Shown here: piece after piece, positions 18,177-25,666 of the stretch
Layout: the number at the start of each line of letters is the position of its first letter
Numbering within the stretch: the stretch's first letter is position 1
Origin: Verrucomicrobiaceae bacterium
GTDB lineage: Bacteria > Verrucomicrobiota > Verrucomicrobiia > Verrucomicrobiales > Verrucomicrobiaceae
Assembly: GCA_019694165.1 (NCBI GenBank)
Contig: JAIBCL010000005.1
Coordinates: 1-64,000 of the forward strand
DNA: 64,000 bases
Reading direction: 5' to 3'
The notes under the pieces: model-generated
The model's database searches: none
Seen by the model: only the letters and a program-made list of their open reading frames with translations
What the model was told of the DNA's origin: nothing
Position numbers and translations under genes: made by a program

Positions 18177-19340
18177 ATGAGCAGAAAAATCAGATACGGA
18201 ATGGTCGGCGGCGGCCGCGGAGCTTTCATCGGCGCGGTGCACCGCATCGCGGCGGCGATCGATCAGCAGGTCGAGCTGGTGTGCGGCGCGTTTTCATCCG
18301 ATCCGGAGAAGTCCAAGGCCAGCGGCGCGGATTTGTTCCTGCCGCCGGATCGCTGCTACGGGAGCTTTGAGGACATGATCAAAGGCGAGGCCGCCCTGCC
18401 GGCTGACAAGCGCATGGATTTCGTGGCGATCGTCACGCCGAATCACATGCACTTCCCGCCCGCGAAGATGGCGCTCGAGAATGGCTTCCATGTGTTGAGC
18501 GACAAGCCCGCCACGTTGAATCTCGCCGAGGCGAAGAAGCTGGCGGAGATCGTGAAGAAGACCGGCCTGCTCTACGGCCTCACGCACAACTACACCGGCT
18601 ATCCGCTCGTGAAGGAGGCGCGCGACATGATCCGCGCGGGCAAGCTGGGCAAGATCCGCAAGGTCGTGGTCGAGTATCCGCAGGGCTGGCTGGCCACGCG
18701 TCTCGAGGCGAGCGGCCAGAAGCAGGCCGCATGGCGCACGGACCCGAAGAAGAGCGGCGCGGGCGGTTGCGTGGGCGACATCGGCACGCACGCGGAAAAC
18801 CTGGCCGAGTACATCACCGGCCTGCAGATCAAGGAGCTGGCGGCCGACATCACGAGTTTCGTGAAAGGCCGCAAGCTCGATGACGACGCGAACGTGCTGC
18901 TGCGCTTCAACAACGGCGCGAAGGGCGTGCTCCACAGCTCGCAAATCAGCGTGGGTGAGGAGAACAACCTCAACATCCGCGTCTATGGCGAACTCGGCGG
19001 GATCGAGTGGCACCAGAAGGAGCCGAACACCATGCTCGTGAAATGGCTCGACCAGCCGATGCAGGTCTATCGCACCGCGAACGGCTACCTCGGCAAGAAC
19101 GCCCTCGGCGCAGGCCGTACGCCGCCCGCGCATCCGGAAGGCTACCTCGAAGCCTTCGCGAACATTTACAAGAACTTCGCCAACGCCATCCGCGCACGTC
19201 TCGACAAGGCGAAGCTCGCGAAGGACGATCCGGCGAACGACTTCCCAAAGATCTCCGACGGCGTCCGCGGCATGGCTTTCATCGAAGCCGTCGTCGCCTC
19301 CAGCAAGAAGAACGCCGCGTGGACGAAGCTCGACGTGTGA
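18177..19340 (+). CDS. Gfo/Idh/MocA family oxidoreductase, cytoplasmic
   Basis: 387 residues. ATG 18177 starts directly at the Rossmann domain (IRYGMVGGGRGAFIGAVHR). The family catalytic motif appears as LSDKPATLNLAEAKKLAE near residue 115, and GGCVGDIGTHAENLAEYITG near 195 carries the conserved D-x-x-x-H. No signal peptide is present, unlike the paralogue at 6413-7786, so this copy acts in the cytosol. Close relatives are annotated as sugar or inositol dehydrogenases. Substrate unknown. It is followed by a strong intrinsic terminator. Confidence 0.87.
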   Translation: MSRKIRYGMVGGGRGAFIGAVHRIAAAIDQQVELVCGAFSSDPEKSKASGADLFLPPDRCYGSFEDMIKGEAALPADKRMDFVAIVTPNHMHFPPAKMALENGFHVLSDKPATLNLAEAKKLAEIVKKTGLLYGLTHNYTGYPLVKEARDMIRAGKLGKIRKVVVEYPQGWLATRLEASGQKQAAWRTDPKKSGAGGCVGDIGTHAENLAEYITGLQIKELAADITSFVKGRKLDDDANVLLRFNNGAKGVLHSSQISVGEENNLNIRVYGELGGIEWHQKEPNTMLVKWLDQPMQVYRTANGYLGKNALGAGRTPPAHPEGYLEAFANIYKNFANAIRARLDKAKLAKDDPANDFPKISDGVRGMAFIEAVVASSKKNAAWTKLDV

Positions 19341-19366
19341 TCCCAAGCCGGACCGGAACATGATTT

Positions 19367-19398
19367 GCAGGGCGGACCGAAAGTCCGCCCTGCTTTTT
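19367..19398 (+). terminator. Rho-independent terminator
   Basis: GCAGGGCGGAC and GTCCGCCCTGC form a perfect 11-bp stem around a CGAAA loop, followed by TTTTT. It lies 26 bp after the oxidoreductase stop codon. Confidence 0.9.
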
Positions 19399-19403
19399 GC
19401 AGC

Positions 19404-19709
19404 ATGATTCACCAGCTTCTCGATACGACCAAGGTCGTCGCCACCACCGCGATCGACAGCGTGCCCCACGAAGTGTGCGCGGAGGCGATGGCCGCCCATG
19501 ATCGCGCCACCGCCATGCTCACCGTGAGGCTCCGCGCCTTCCTCCGCACGCTCGAGCACACGCACCTCGGCGACACCATCGCCGCCTCCTGGCTTCCCGC
19601 ACCAGACACCGTCACCGAACACGTCTCCCGCGAAGAGGCTAGCGAGATGGCGAAGGATGTTTTCTCCAGTTGGTGTCACAGGGTGGAACGAGCGGTGCCT
19701 CAGCCTTGA
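19404..19709 (+). CDS. Small hypothetical protein
   Basis: 101 residues, no family recognised. Codon third positions are strongly GC-biased (long runs of C/G), like genuine genes here, which is the main reason to accept it. It looks mainly helical with an Ala-rich N-terminal half and a C-terminal VSREEASEMAKDVFSSWCHR segment; no signal peptide or membrane segment. The ATG sits only 6 bp after the terminator tail, leaving no room for a normal leader, so the transcript may start elsewhere or the true start may be internal. Confidence 0.55.
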   Translation: MIHQLLDTTKVVATTAIDSVPHEVCAEAMAAHDRATAMLTVRLRAFLRTLEHTHLGDTIAASWLPAPDTVTEHVSREEASEMAKDVFSSWCHRVERAVPQP

Positions 19710-19747
19710 CTGATTCCCTCCACGCGGAAGAATCGGCCGCACCTGCC

Positions 19748-21004
19748 ATGAAATCCTGCTTCCACGCCGCCTTCGCCCTTGCAGTCTGCGCCTCTTCGCT
19801 GCCCGCCGGACAAGCGGGTCCGTGGAACCTCGACGCGCTCAAGAAGAACGTGCCGGCCATGCGCTGGCTGAAGCAGGAGGGTCCCGTGCATTCGCTCATC
19901 TACACCGGCGAGGTGTTCGAAGGGCATCCGACGGATGTGTTCGCCTTCTACGCGTCGCCGCTCACGCTCGGCGAGGCGCAGCCGGGCGCGAAGTTTCCCG
20001 GCGTGGTGCTCATCCACGGCGGTGGCGGCACGGCCTTCGCGGAGTGGGCGTGGCTGTGGGCGAAGCGCGGCTACGCAGCCATCGCCATGGACCTCGCCGG
20101 CTGTCAGCCCATCGATCCGCTCTACGATCCGAAAACGGGAGCGCCCGTGTTGAATCAAACCGCGAAACCCGACACCCGGAAGCGTCTTCCAAACGGCGGC
20201 CCCGACCACGGGCACCCGCAGAAGTTCGACTCCATCGGCGGAGACGTGAGCGACGACTGGCCCTTCCACGCCGTCGCGAGCGTGATGCGCGCGCACACGT
20301 TGCTGCGCTCTTTTCACGAAGTTGATGCGGACCACACGGCGGTCACCGGCATCAGTTGGGGCGGTTACACCACATGCCTGGTCGCGTCGCTCGACGACCG
20401 CTTCAAGGCCGCCGTACCCGTTTACGGCTGCGGCTTTTTGCACGAAGGCGAGTCCGTGCAGAAGCCCGGCATCGACAAGCTCGGCGAGCGCCGCGCTCTA
20501 TGGGTGAAGGAATACGATCCGGGCAGTCTGCTGCCGCGTTGCCATGTGCCCATCCTGTTCGTGAACGGCACAAACGACGTCCACTACGTGCTCGACAGCT
20601 ACATGAAGAGCTACAACGTCGTGCCGGGTGAAAAGCACATCCGCATCCAGGTGAAAATGCCCCACGGCCATCCCCCGGGCTGGGCGCCGCAGGAGATCGG
20701 CCTGTTCATCGACTCGAAATGCCGGGGCGGAAAACCCCTGCCCGTTCCCGGCGCCGCCGTCGTCAAAGGTGACCGCGTCGAGGTCACCTGCGAGAGCGCC
20801 ACCACCCTGACGAAAGCCGAGCTGAACTTCACCACCGACACCGGCCTGCGCTCGAAGCGCGAGTGGAAAACCATGCCTGCGACCATCCGTGGCGGCATCA
20901 TCACCGCACCCAAACCGCCGGCGGATGCAAACACCTGGTACGTGTCCATCACCGACGAACGCGACGCGATGGTGAGCACTCCGGTCGTGCTGGAGAAGGA
21001 ATAG
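19748..21004 (+). CDS. Secreted alpha/beta-hydrolase (dienelactone hydrolase/acetyl esterase-like)
   Basis: 418 residues. ATG 19748 begins a signal peptide (KSCFHAAFALAVCASSLPAG, cleavage near residue 20-23). The hydrolase core has the oxyanion segment LIHGGGGTAFAEW, nucleophile GISWGG near residue 200, an aspartate in FVNGTNDVHY and a histidine in PHGHPPG, i.e. a plausible Ser-Asp-His triad. An additional C-terminal beta domain (about 335-418) follows, as in exported esterases of Verrucomicrobiota and Planctomycetota. Likely role is hydrolysis of esterified sugars or small esters in the periplasm; substrate not known. Confidence 0.8.
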   Translation: MKSCFHAAFALAVCASSLPAGQAGPWNLDALKKNVPAMRWLKQEGPVHSLIYTGEVFEGHPTDVFAFYASPLTLGEAQPGAKFPGVVLIHGGGGTAFAEWAWLWAKRGYAAIAMDLAGCQPIDPLYDPKTGAPVLNQTAKPDTRKRLPNGGPDHGHPQKFDSIGGDVSDDWPFHAVASVMRAHTLLRSFHEVDADHTAVTGISWGGYTTCLVASLDDRFKAAVPVYGCGFLHEGESVQKPGIDKLGERRALWVKEYDPGSLLPRCHVPILFVNGTNDVHYVLDSYMKSYNVVPGEKHIRIQVKMPHGHPPGWAPQEIGLFIDSKCRGGKPLPVPGAAVVKGDRVEVTCESATTLTKAELNFTTDTGLRSKREWKTMPATIRGGIITAPKPPADANTWYVSITDERDAMVSTPVVLEKE

Positions 21005-21088
21005 CCGTCACCCCATCTGCCAAGATAGCCTCCTGTTTCGTACGGTTTCCCGTCACGCCATGGCGCTCACATCGAACCACGTCAGACG

Positions 21089-21136
21089 TGGCGCACCCAT
21101 GAGGATTCGAACCTCAAAACCTTCTGATCCGCAGTC
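21089..21136 (+). repeat. att-like direct repeat: 3' half of tRNA-Arg
   Basis: From 21088 the first 31 bases are identical to the complement of the tRNA-Arg 3' end at 29612-29642 (CCA, acceptor 3' strand, T-arm). After one inserted A, CCTTCTGATCCG continues the match. Further bases are tRNA-like but degenerate: no acceptor 5' strand pairs with the 3' strand and the anticodon stem has a mismatch. It is therefore a duplicated tRNA end, not a tRNA gene. Confidence 0.75.
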
Positions 21137-21184
21137 TGAAATGCTGACGGTTCGACTGTGTTCAGCTATGATCGGAAAAGTTGG

Positions 21185-21224
21185 CCTTTCCGAAGGCAAA
21201 ACGACCTTTGCGAAGGGAAAAACA
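21185..21224 (+). repeat. Two tandem 20-bp repeats beside the integrase remnant
   Basis: CCTTTCCGAAGGCAAAACGA at 21185-21204 is followed directly by CCTTTGCGAAGGGAAAAACA at 21205-21224 (15 of 20 identical by eye). Each has a short internal inverted repeat (CCTT/AAGG). Their position between the att-like repeat and the integrase remnant would suit arm-type integrase sites; this is inference. Confidence 0.4.
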
Positions 21225-21269
21225 TGATGAACACGGACGAACAGAAGAGCACGGAGATCAGCAGCAAAA

Positions 21270-21500
21270 ATGGCCGGATTGAAAAACGACCCTGCCACTC
21301 TTGCCAAAAGCGATCAACGGTTCTGGACGCAGCAGGGACGGCTGTTCAAGGAGAAAGGGCCGGCTGCCTATTCGTGCCGAATGATGTTTGCGCGCAAGCT
21401 TGAACGCTTCGGGCTGGACACGGGGAATGCGGCTGCGGCGAAGGCAGCGAGAATCTACGACTCGCTGAAAGCAGACGAGTGGAAGCTAACCTCGGCGAAT
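21270..21500 (+). pseudogene. Truncated tyrosine integrase, N-terminal fragment
   Basis: Residues 1-75 read like the N-terminal domain of tyrosine recombinases common in Verrucomicrobiota. They show SDQRFWTQQGRLFKEK, then RMMFARKLERFGLDTGN, then AAAAKAARIYDSLKADEW, the usual pattern of an opening segment, a beta hairpin and the helix N-(x)AAAA-(x)KA-x-x-I(Y/F)-x-x-L-x-x-x-x-W. The frame then runs into unrelated sequence and the hsdM start, so the core-binding and catalytic (R-H-R-Y) domains are missing. It sits just inside the left att-like repeat, where an island integrase is expected. Confidence 0.6.
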
Positions 21501-21586
21501 TTTTCGCATTGCGCCGGGCATATGGCGCGGACTCCGTGCATCCAGCTTGCCCGACCGCCCGAGATCACCTTTGATAGCTGCCAAGC

Positions 21587-23044
21587 ATGTTCGAACAAGC
21601 ATTCCGCAACATCGACGACGCCCTCCGCAAGGAGGCCGGCTGCGCCACCGAGCTCGACTACGCCGAGCAGACGTCGTGGCTGCTCTTCCTGAAATACCTC
21701 GACGGCCTGGAGCAAGACCGCGCCACCGAAGCCGCGCTCGAAGGCAAGAAATACACCCACCTCCTCGACCCACCCCACCGCTGGGACACTTGGGCTGCTC
21801 CCAAAGGCAACGACGGCCAGCTCGACCACAACGCCGCCCTCTCCGGCGACGACCTCCGCGAGTTCGTTGATCAGAAGCTCTTCCCCTACCTCCAGAAGTT
21901 CAAGGCCCGCGCCTCCGGCCCGAACACCATCGAATACAAGATTGGCGAAATCTTCGGGGAGCTGAAGAACAAGATCACCAGCGGCTACAACCTCCGCGAG
22001 ATCATCGACCACGTGGACGAGCTGCGCTTCCGCTCCCAGACCGAGAAGCACGAGCTGAGCGCGCTCTACGAGGAGAAGATCAAGCGCATGGGCAACGCCG
22101 GGCGCAACGGCGGCGAGTATTACACCCCGCGCCCGCTCATCCGCGCCATGATCCGCGTGGTGAATCCCCGGCTCGGCGAGACCATCTACGACGGCGCGTG
22201 CGGCTCGGCCGGCTTCCTCTGCGAAGCCTTCGATCACCTGCGCGAAGTCAATCCCAAACGCACCACCGCGCAGGACAAGGCCCTCCAGGAGCGCACCTTC
22301 TACGGCAAGGAAAAGAAGTCCCTCGCCTACGTCATCGGCATCATGAACCTGATCCTGCACGGGATCGAGGCGCCGAACATCATCCACACCAACACCCTCA
22401 CCGAGAACCTCGCCGACATTCAGGAAAAGGACCGCTACGACATCGTCCTCGCCAATCCGCCCTTCGGCGGCAAGGAACGCCCCGAGGTGCAGCAGAACTT
22501 CCCCATCCGCACCGGCGCGACGGAGATGCTCTTCCTCCAGCACTTCATCAAGATCCTCCGCGCCGGCGGACGCGGCGGCATCGTCATCAAGAACACCTTC
22601 CTCTCCAACACCGACAACGCCTCCGTGAGCCTGCGCAAGCACCTGCTGGAAAGCTGCAACCTCCACACCGTGCTCGACTGCCCCGGCGGCACGTTCCAAG
22701 GCGCGGGCGTGAAGACCGTGGTGCTCTTCTTCGAGAAAGGCCGCCCCACGCGCAAGGTGTGGTTCTACCAGCTCGACCCCGGCCGCAACCTCGGCAAGAC
22801 CAACCCGCTCAACGACGACGACCTCGCCGAGTTTGTGGAGCTGCAAAAGACCTTCGCCGACTCGCCCAAGAGCTGGAGCTTGGACGCGAAGGACATCGAC
22901 CCCTCCACCTTCGACCTCTCCGTGAAGAACCCCCACGGCGGCGAGACCGTGACCCACCGCAGCCCGCAGGAAATCATGGAAGAAATCGCCGCCCTCGACG
23001 CCGAAAGCGCCGAAGTGCTGGAGAACATCCGCAAGCTGCTATGA
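21587..23044 (+). CDS. hsdM: Type I restriction-modification DNA methyltransferase subunit
   Basis: 485 residues. An N-terminal helical HsdM_N domain (from FRNIDDALRKEAG through about residue 125) is followed by the N6-adenine methylase domain. That domain has GGEYYTPRPLIRAMI near 180, the SAM-binding DGACGSAGF near 203 and catalytic NPPFGG near 290. It methylates adenine within the site chosen by HsdS and forms the M2S core with it. The C-terminus ends AALDAESAEVLENIRKLL; a near copy of this tail recurs 718 bp downstream. The start of the four-helix-bundle gene overlaps the stop (ATGA). Confidence 0.93.
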   Translation: MFEQAFRNIDDALRKEAGCATELDYAEQTSWLLFLKYLDGLEQDRATEAALEGKKYTHLLDPPHRWDTWAAPKGNDGQLDHNAALSGDDLREFVDQKLFPYLQKFKARASGPNTIEYKIGEIFGELKNKITSGYNLREIIDHVDELRFRSQTEKHELSALYEEKIKRMGNAGRNGGEYYTPRPLIRAMIRVVNPRLGETIYDGACGSAGFLCEAFDHLREVNPKRTTAQDKALQERTFYGKEKKSLAYVIGIMNLILHGIEAPNIIHTNTLTENLADIQEKDRYDIVLANPPFGGKERPEVQQNFPIRTGATEMLFLQHFIKILRAGGRGGIVIKNTFLSNTDNASVSLRKHLLESCNLHTVLDCPGGTFQGAGVKTVVLFFEKGRPTRKVWFYQLDPGRNLGKTNPLNDDDLAEFVELQKTFADSPKSWSLDAKDIDPSTFDLSVKNPHGGETVTHRSPQEIMEEIAALDAESAEVLENIRKLL

Positions 23045-23670
23045 AAAACGATGGGAAGAATAGGAAGAATGTGCCGGGCGAAGATCATCCGTCCCCTGAT
23101 TCCCATTCCTCCCATCCCATCATCCCCCCGCGCGGCGATTACCAGACCCTCCTCTCCTACCAGAAAGCCGAGGCCATCTACGACCTCACCTTCCGCTTCG
23201 CGCACAAGTATCTCGCGAAAGGCGACCGCACCGTGGACCAGATGATCCAGTCCGCGCGCTCCGGGAAGCAAAACATCCTCGAAGGCAGCAAGGCCGCCCT
23301 CACCTCCAAGGAAACCGAACTCAAGCTTACCAGCGTGGCCCGCGCCAGCCTGGAGGAACTGCTCGCCGACTACCGCGACTACCTGCGCGTGCGCGACCAT
23401 GCCATTTGGGATAAGGACTCCAAGGAAGCCCAATACGTCCGGCGGCTGGGCCGCAAGACGCCGCACACCTTCGAGCTTTACCGCGAGTTTCTGGAGACCC
23501 GCCCGCCCGAGGTCATCGCCAACATCGCCATCTGCCTGATTCACCAAACCAACTACCTCCTCGACCAGCAACTCCGCGCGCTGGAAAAGGACTTCCTGAA
23601 TCAGGGCGGCCTGCGCGAGCGGATGTTCAAGGCGCGCCTCGCCCACCGCAACCGCCCACCACAAAAATGA
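23041..23670 (+). CDS. Four-helix-bundle protein (S23/IVP-like) inserted in the hsd operon
   Basis: 209 residues. After a low-complexity N-terminus (1-32, Asp/Ser/His/Pro-rich), helices start at YQTLLSYQKAEAIYDLTFRF. The family motif QMIQSARSGKQNILEGSKAA follows near residue 75, with later helices at 100-125 and 160-185. It matches four-helix-bundle proteins related to the 23S-rRNA intervening-sequence protein, with a C-terminal extension. Related bundles include Avd of diversity-generating retroelements, but no reverse transcriptase is present here. ATG overlaps the hsdM stop. A 33-bp direct repeat of the hsdM tail (22987-23019 and 23705-23737) flanks the gene, so it looks like an insertion at the hsdM/hsdS boundary. 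Molecular role unknown. Confidence 0.8.
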   Translation: MKNDGKNRKNVPGEDHPSPDSHSSHPIIPPRGDYQTLLSYQKAEAIYDLTFRFAHKYLAKGDRTVDQMIQSARSGKQNILEGSKAALTSKETELKLTSVARASLEELLADYRDYLRVRDHAIWDKDSKEAQYVRRLGRKTPHTFELYREFLETRPPEVIANIAICLIHQTNYLLDQQLRALEKDFLNQGGLRERMFKARLAHRNRPPQK

Positions 23671-23704
23671 CGACGCTCACTCCCATCATTCCCATCCCTC
23701 CCAC

Positions 23705-23763
23705 CGCCGCCCTCGACGCCGAAAGCGCCGAAGTGCTCACGAACATCAAGGCGCTGCTGAAAT
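23705..23763 (+). repeat. Second copy of the hsdM 3' tail
   Basis: 33 bp at 23705-23737 are identical to 22987-23019 within hsdM. Translated, this copy reads AALDAESAEVLTNIKALLK followed by a stop that overlaps an ATG, i.e. it is a variant hsdM C-terminus. It suggests the original hsdM tail was separated from the gene body by the four-helix-bundle insertion, or that two hsdM alleles recombined. Confidence 0.75.
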
Positions 23764-24053
23764 GAAGAACCGCCCGCCGCGCCCTCACGCCTCCGTCATG
23801 GGACGGAATGGGAATCATGCTTCCCATCCTTCCCCTCTCACCCCTGTCTCCCATCGGGGTGCATTGCGTGCTGGCAGCCTGCGGGAAAGGAGGGCGCTGC
23901 TGAAATGAAGAACCGCCCGCCGCACCCTCACGCCTCCGTCATGGGATGGAATGGGAATCATGCTTCCCCTCATTCCCATCTCACCCATGTCTCCCATCGA
24001 GGGTGGCGGGCGTCGCGCGAGGGCGGCCTGCGGGAAAGGAGGGCGCTGCTGAA
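23751..24053 (+). repeat. Two tandem ~145-bp units between the four-helix-bundle gene and hsdS
   Basis: Units begin at GCGCTGCTGAAATGAAG at 23751 (143 bp) and 23894 (149 bp). A third copy of this junction at 24043 leads into hsdS. The units share ACGCCTCCGTCATGGGA and GGAATGGGAATCATGCTTCC. Each contains an imperfect hairpin (GGAATGGGAA against TTCCCATCC in unit 1) and many ATGGGA/TCCCAT hexamers, also seen at the start of the four-helix-bundle gene. Confidence 0.75.
23762..23908 (+). CDS. Tandem micro-ORF 1 (48 residues)
   Basis: Starts at an ATG overlapping the stop of the duplicated hsdM tail and ends ...LRERRALLK at a TGA that overlaps the next micro-ORF's ATG. The sequence MKNRPPRPHASVMG and a following HPSPLTPVSHRG stretch resemble the start of the four-helix-bundle protein (MKN..., HPSPDSHSSH...RG). 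It may be a decayed N-terminal fragment, or a spacer that keeps ribosomes moving to hsdS. No known function; coding status is uncertain. Confidence 0.35.
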   Translation: MKNRPPRPHASVMGRNGNHASHPSPLTPVSHRGALRAGSLRERRALLK

Positions 24054-24057
24054 ATGA
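23905..24057 (+). CDS. Tandem micro-ORF 2 (50 residues)
   Basis: Second copy of the unit, reading MKNRPPHPHASVMGWNGNH and ending ...LRERRALLK at a TGA overlapping the hsdS ATG. Although the two repeat units differ by 6 bp, both keep an open frame and the ATGA coupling at each end, which argues for selection on translation through the region. No homologue recognised. Confidence 0.35.
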   Translation: MKNRPPHPHASVMGWNGNHASPHSHLTHVSHRGWRASREGGLRERRALLK

Positions 24058-25190
24058 AGAAGGGGTGGACAACGAAACGGCTAGAGGAAGTCTGCGAGAT
24101 TGCTCGCGGTGGTTCGCCGCGGCCAATTGAGAAGTTCCTCACGACTGCACCGGACGGAATCAACTGGGTGAAGATTGGCGACGCTACGGCGAGCGACAAA
24201 TACATCTACAAGACTGAAGAAAAGATTACCTCCGACGGCGTGAAGCGCTCACGCATGGTTCACGACGGCGACTTCCTTCTCTCGAACTCAATGAGCTTCG
24301 GGCGGCCCTACATCATGAAGACGAGCGGCTGCATTCATGACGGCTGGCTCGTTCTGCGGCAGCGGGAGAAGCAGCTTGAGCAGGACTTCCTTTTTTACCT
24401 TCTGAGTTCCGACGAGCTGTTTCAGCAATTCGACCGCCTTGCTGCGGGCAGCACAGTTCGGAACTTGAACATCGGCTTGGTGAAGAGTGTCGAGATTTCG
24501 TTCCCCCCGCTGGCGGAGCAGCAGCGGATCGTGGGGGTGCTGGACGAAGCGTTTGTCGGGCTGGCCACCGCCCAAGCCCACGCCGCCCAGAACCTCCAAA
24601 ACGCCCGCGCCCTCTTTGAAAGCCACCTCCAATCCGTCTTCACCCACCGCGGCAAAGGCTGGGTGGAGAAGACGCTTGGCGAGACGTGCGAGATGTATCA
24701 GCCCAAGACCATCGGGACAAAAGACCTCGTTCCCGACGGCCCGTATCCCGTCTTCGGCGCGAACGGAATAATTGGACGCTACGACAAGTTCAACCACGAA
24801 GAGCCGCAGCTTCTCATCACTTGTCGCGGCGCAACGTGCGGCGCAGTGAACATCTCCGAGCCGAAGTCGTGGATTACCGGAAACGCGATGGTGGTGCGTC
24901 CTCTCGACGCATCGTTGGACCTCGGCTTTCTCGAATACGCTTTTCGCGGCGGCATCGACATTTCCAAAGCCATCACCGGTGCAGCCCAACCCCAAATCAC
25001 GCGCACCAATCTCTCGCCGCTCTTGATTTGCTTCCCGAAGTCCGTCACCGAGCAGAAGCAACTCGCGTCAACCTTCCGAGACCTCGCCGCCGAAACCCAA
25101 CGGCTGACGCGGCTCTACGAGCAAAAGCAGGCGGCGCTGGCGGCGTTGAAAAAGTCGCTCCTGCACCAAGCCTTCACCGGGGAATTGTGA
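24054..25190 (+). CDS. hsdS: Type I restriction-modification specificity subunit
   Basis: 378 residues with the two-fold architecture of HsdS. Target-recognition domain 1 (about 5-150, WTTKRLEEVCEIARGGSPRP) is followed by a conserved helix with PPLAEQQRIVGVLDEA near 160. Domain 2 (about 205-340, WVEKTLGETCEMYQPK) is followed by the second helix with VTEQKQLASTFRDLAAET and the terminal KKSLLHQAFTGEL. Each TRD reads one half of the bipartite DNA site. TRD1 appears to differ fully from TRD2. ATG 24054 overlaps the preceding micro-ORF stop; an in-frame extension to 23946 exists but is repeat-derived. Confidence 0.92.
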   Translation: MKKGWTTKRLEEVCEIARGGSPRPIEKFLTTAPDGINWVKIGDATASDKYIYKTEEKITSDGVKRSRMVHDGDFLLSNSMSFGRPYIMKTSGCIHDGWLVLRQREKQLEQDFLFYLLSSDELFQQFDRLAAGSTVRNLNIGLVKSVEISFPPLAEQQRIVGVLDEAFVGLATAQAHAAQNLQNARALFESHLQSVFTHRGKGWVEKTLGETCEMYQPKTIGTKDLVPDGPYPVFGANGIIGRYDKFNHEEPQLLITCRGATCGAVNISEPKSWITGNAMVVRPLDASLDLGFLEYAFRGGIDISKAITGAAQPQITRTNLSPLLICFPKSVTEQKQLASTFRDLAAETQRLTRLYEQKQAALAALKKSLLHQAFTGEL

Positions 25191-25543
25191 ACGACGAGGA
25201 TTCCCAAGCCCCCGAACTTCCCCACTGGCCCGGCGACTGGCCTGACCGGCGCTTTGTCGATCTCGACAACGTCGGCGACGCAGGGTTCTGGATAGCCGAG
25301 CAACTCCCCGAGCCTGCCGAAGTCCTGTTTGGCGATCCCGAGGATGACCGCCGCATTGCCGAGGAACTTGCCGACGCCTACATCCGCGCCAGCGAGGAAG
25401 ACTACTTCCCGCTTCCAACTGAATTCGGCGCGAGCGAAGAGGAGATGATGGAAGAGGCCGTGGCTGACTTCCTCGGCTTCATCCGCGAGTGGCGCAGAAG
25501 GGCCGTGGCCTCAAATTCTCCCGATGACACTGCCCGTAATTGA
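25187..25543 (+). CDS. Acidic protein coupled to hsdS, unknown function
   Basis: 118 residues from a GTG at 25187 that overlaps the hsdS stop (GTGA). Composition is strongly acidic (about 30 Asp/Glu against about a dozen Lys/Arg) with Trp/Pro-rich LPHWPGDWPDRR near the start and the helix EEEMMEEAVADFLGFIREW near the end. GC-biased third positions support real coding. No family recognised. An acidic partner translated right after hsdS could bind or regulate the R-M complex or mimic DNA, but that is speculation. Confidence 0.6.
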   Translation: MNDEDSQAPELPHWPGDWPDRRFVDLDNVGDAGFWIAEQLPEPAEVLFGDPEDDRRIAEELADAYIRASEEDYFPLPTEFGASEEEMMEEAVADFLGFIREWRRRAVASNSPDDTARN

Positions 25544-25664
25544 CATCGAAGCCTACGTCCCCGCCCTTGTGGCGATGGTGGCGAAGACGAGCTGGCTGCC
25601 GCACCCAGATGCTTGCTCTCGGTGCATCCTTTCCAATATTGACCCGGCATCTGTCAGGCGGTAA
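25524..25664 (+). pseudogene. Short ORF, possible 5' fragment of a lost gene
   Basis: 46 codons from ATG 25524 reading TLPVIDIEAYVPALVAMVAK and on to a TAA at 25662. It overlaps the end of the acidic ORF and ends 2 bp before the kinase-like gene. It reads like an intact N-terminus followed by unrelated residues, as if a longer gene was cut off. Could also be chance. Confidence 0.25.
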
Positions 25665-25666
25665 CC

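Noticed and set aside
21089-21170. A second tRNA gene
   Set aside because: Only the T-arm/acceptor 3' half is intact; the 5' acceptor strand does not pair and the anticodon stem is mismatched. It is the island's att-like repeat.
23041-25190. Diversity-generating retroelement (because the four-helix-bundle family includes Avd)
   Set aside because: No reverse transcriptase, template repeat or variable repeat is visible in the island.
24054-25190. Phase-variable hsdS shufflon
   Set aside because: Only one hsdS, no second inverted hsdS fragment and no invertase gene nearby.
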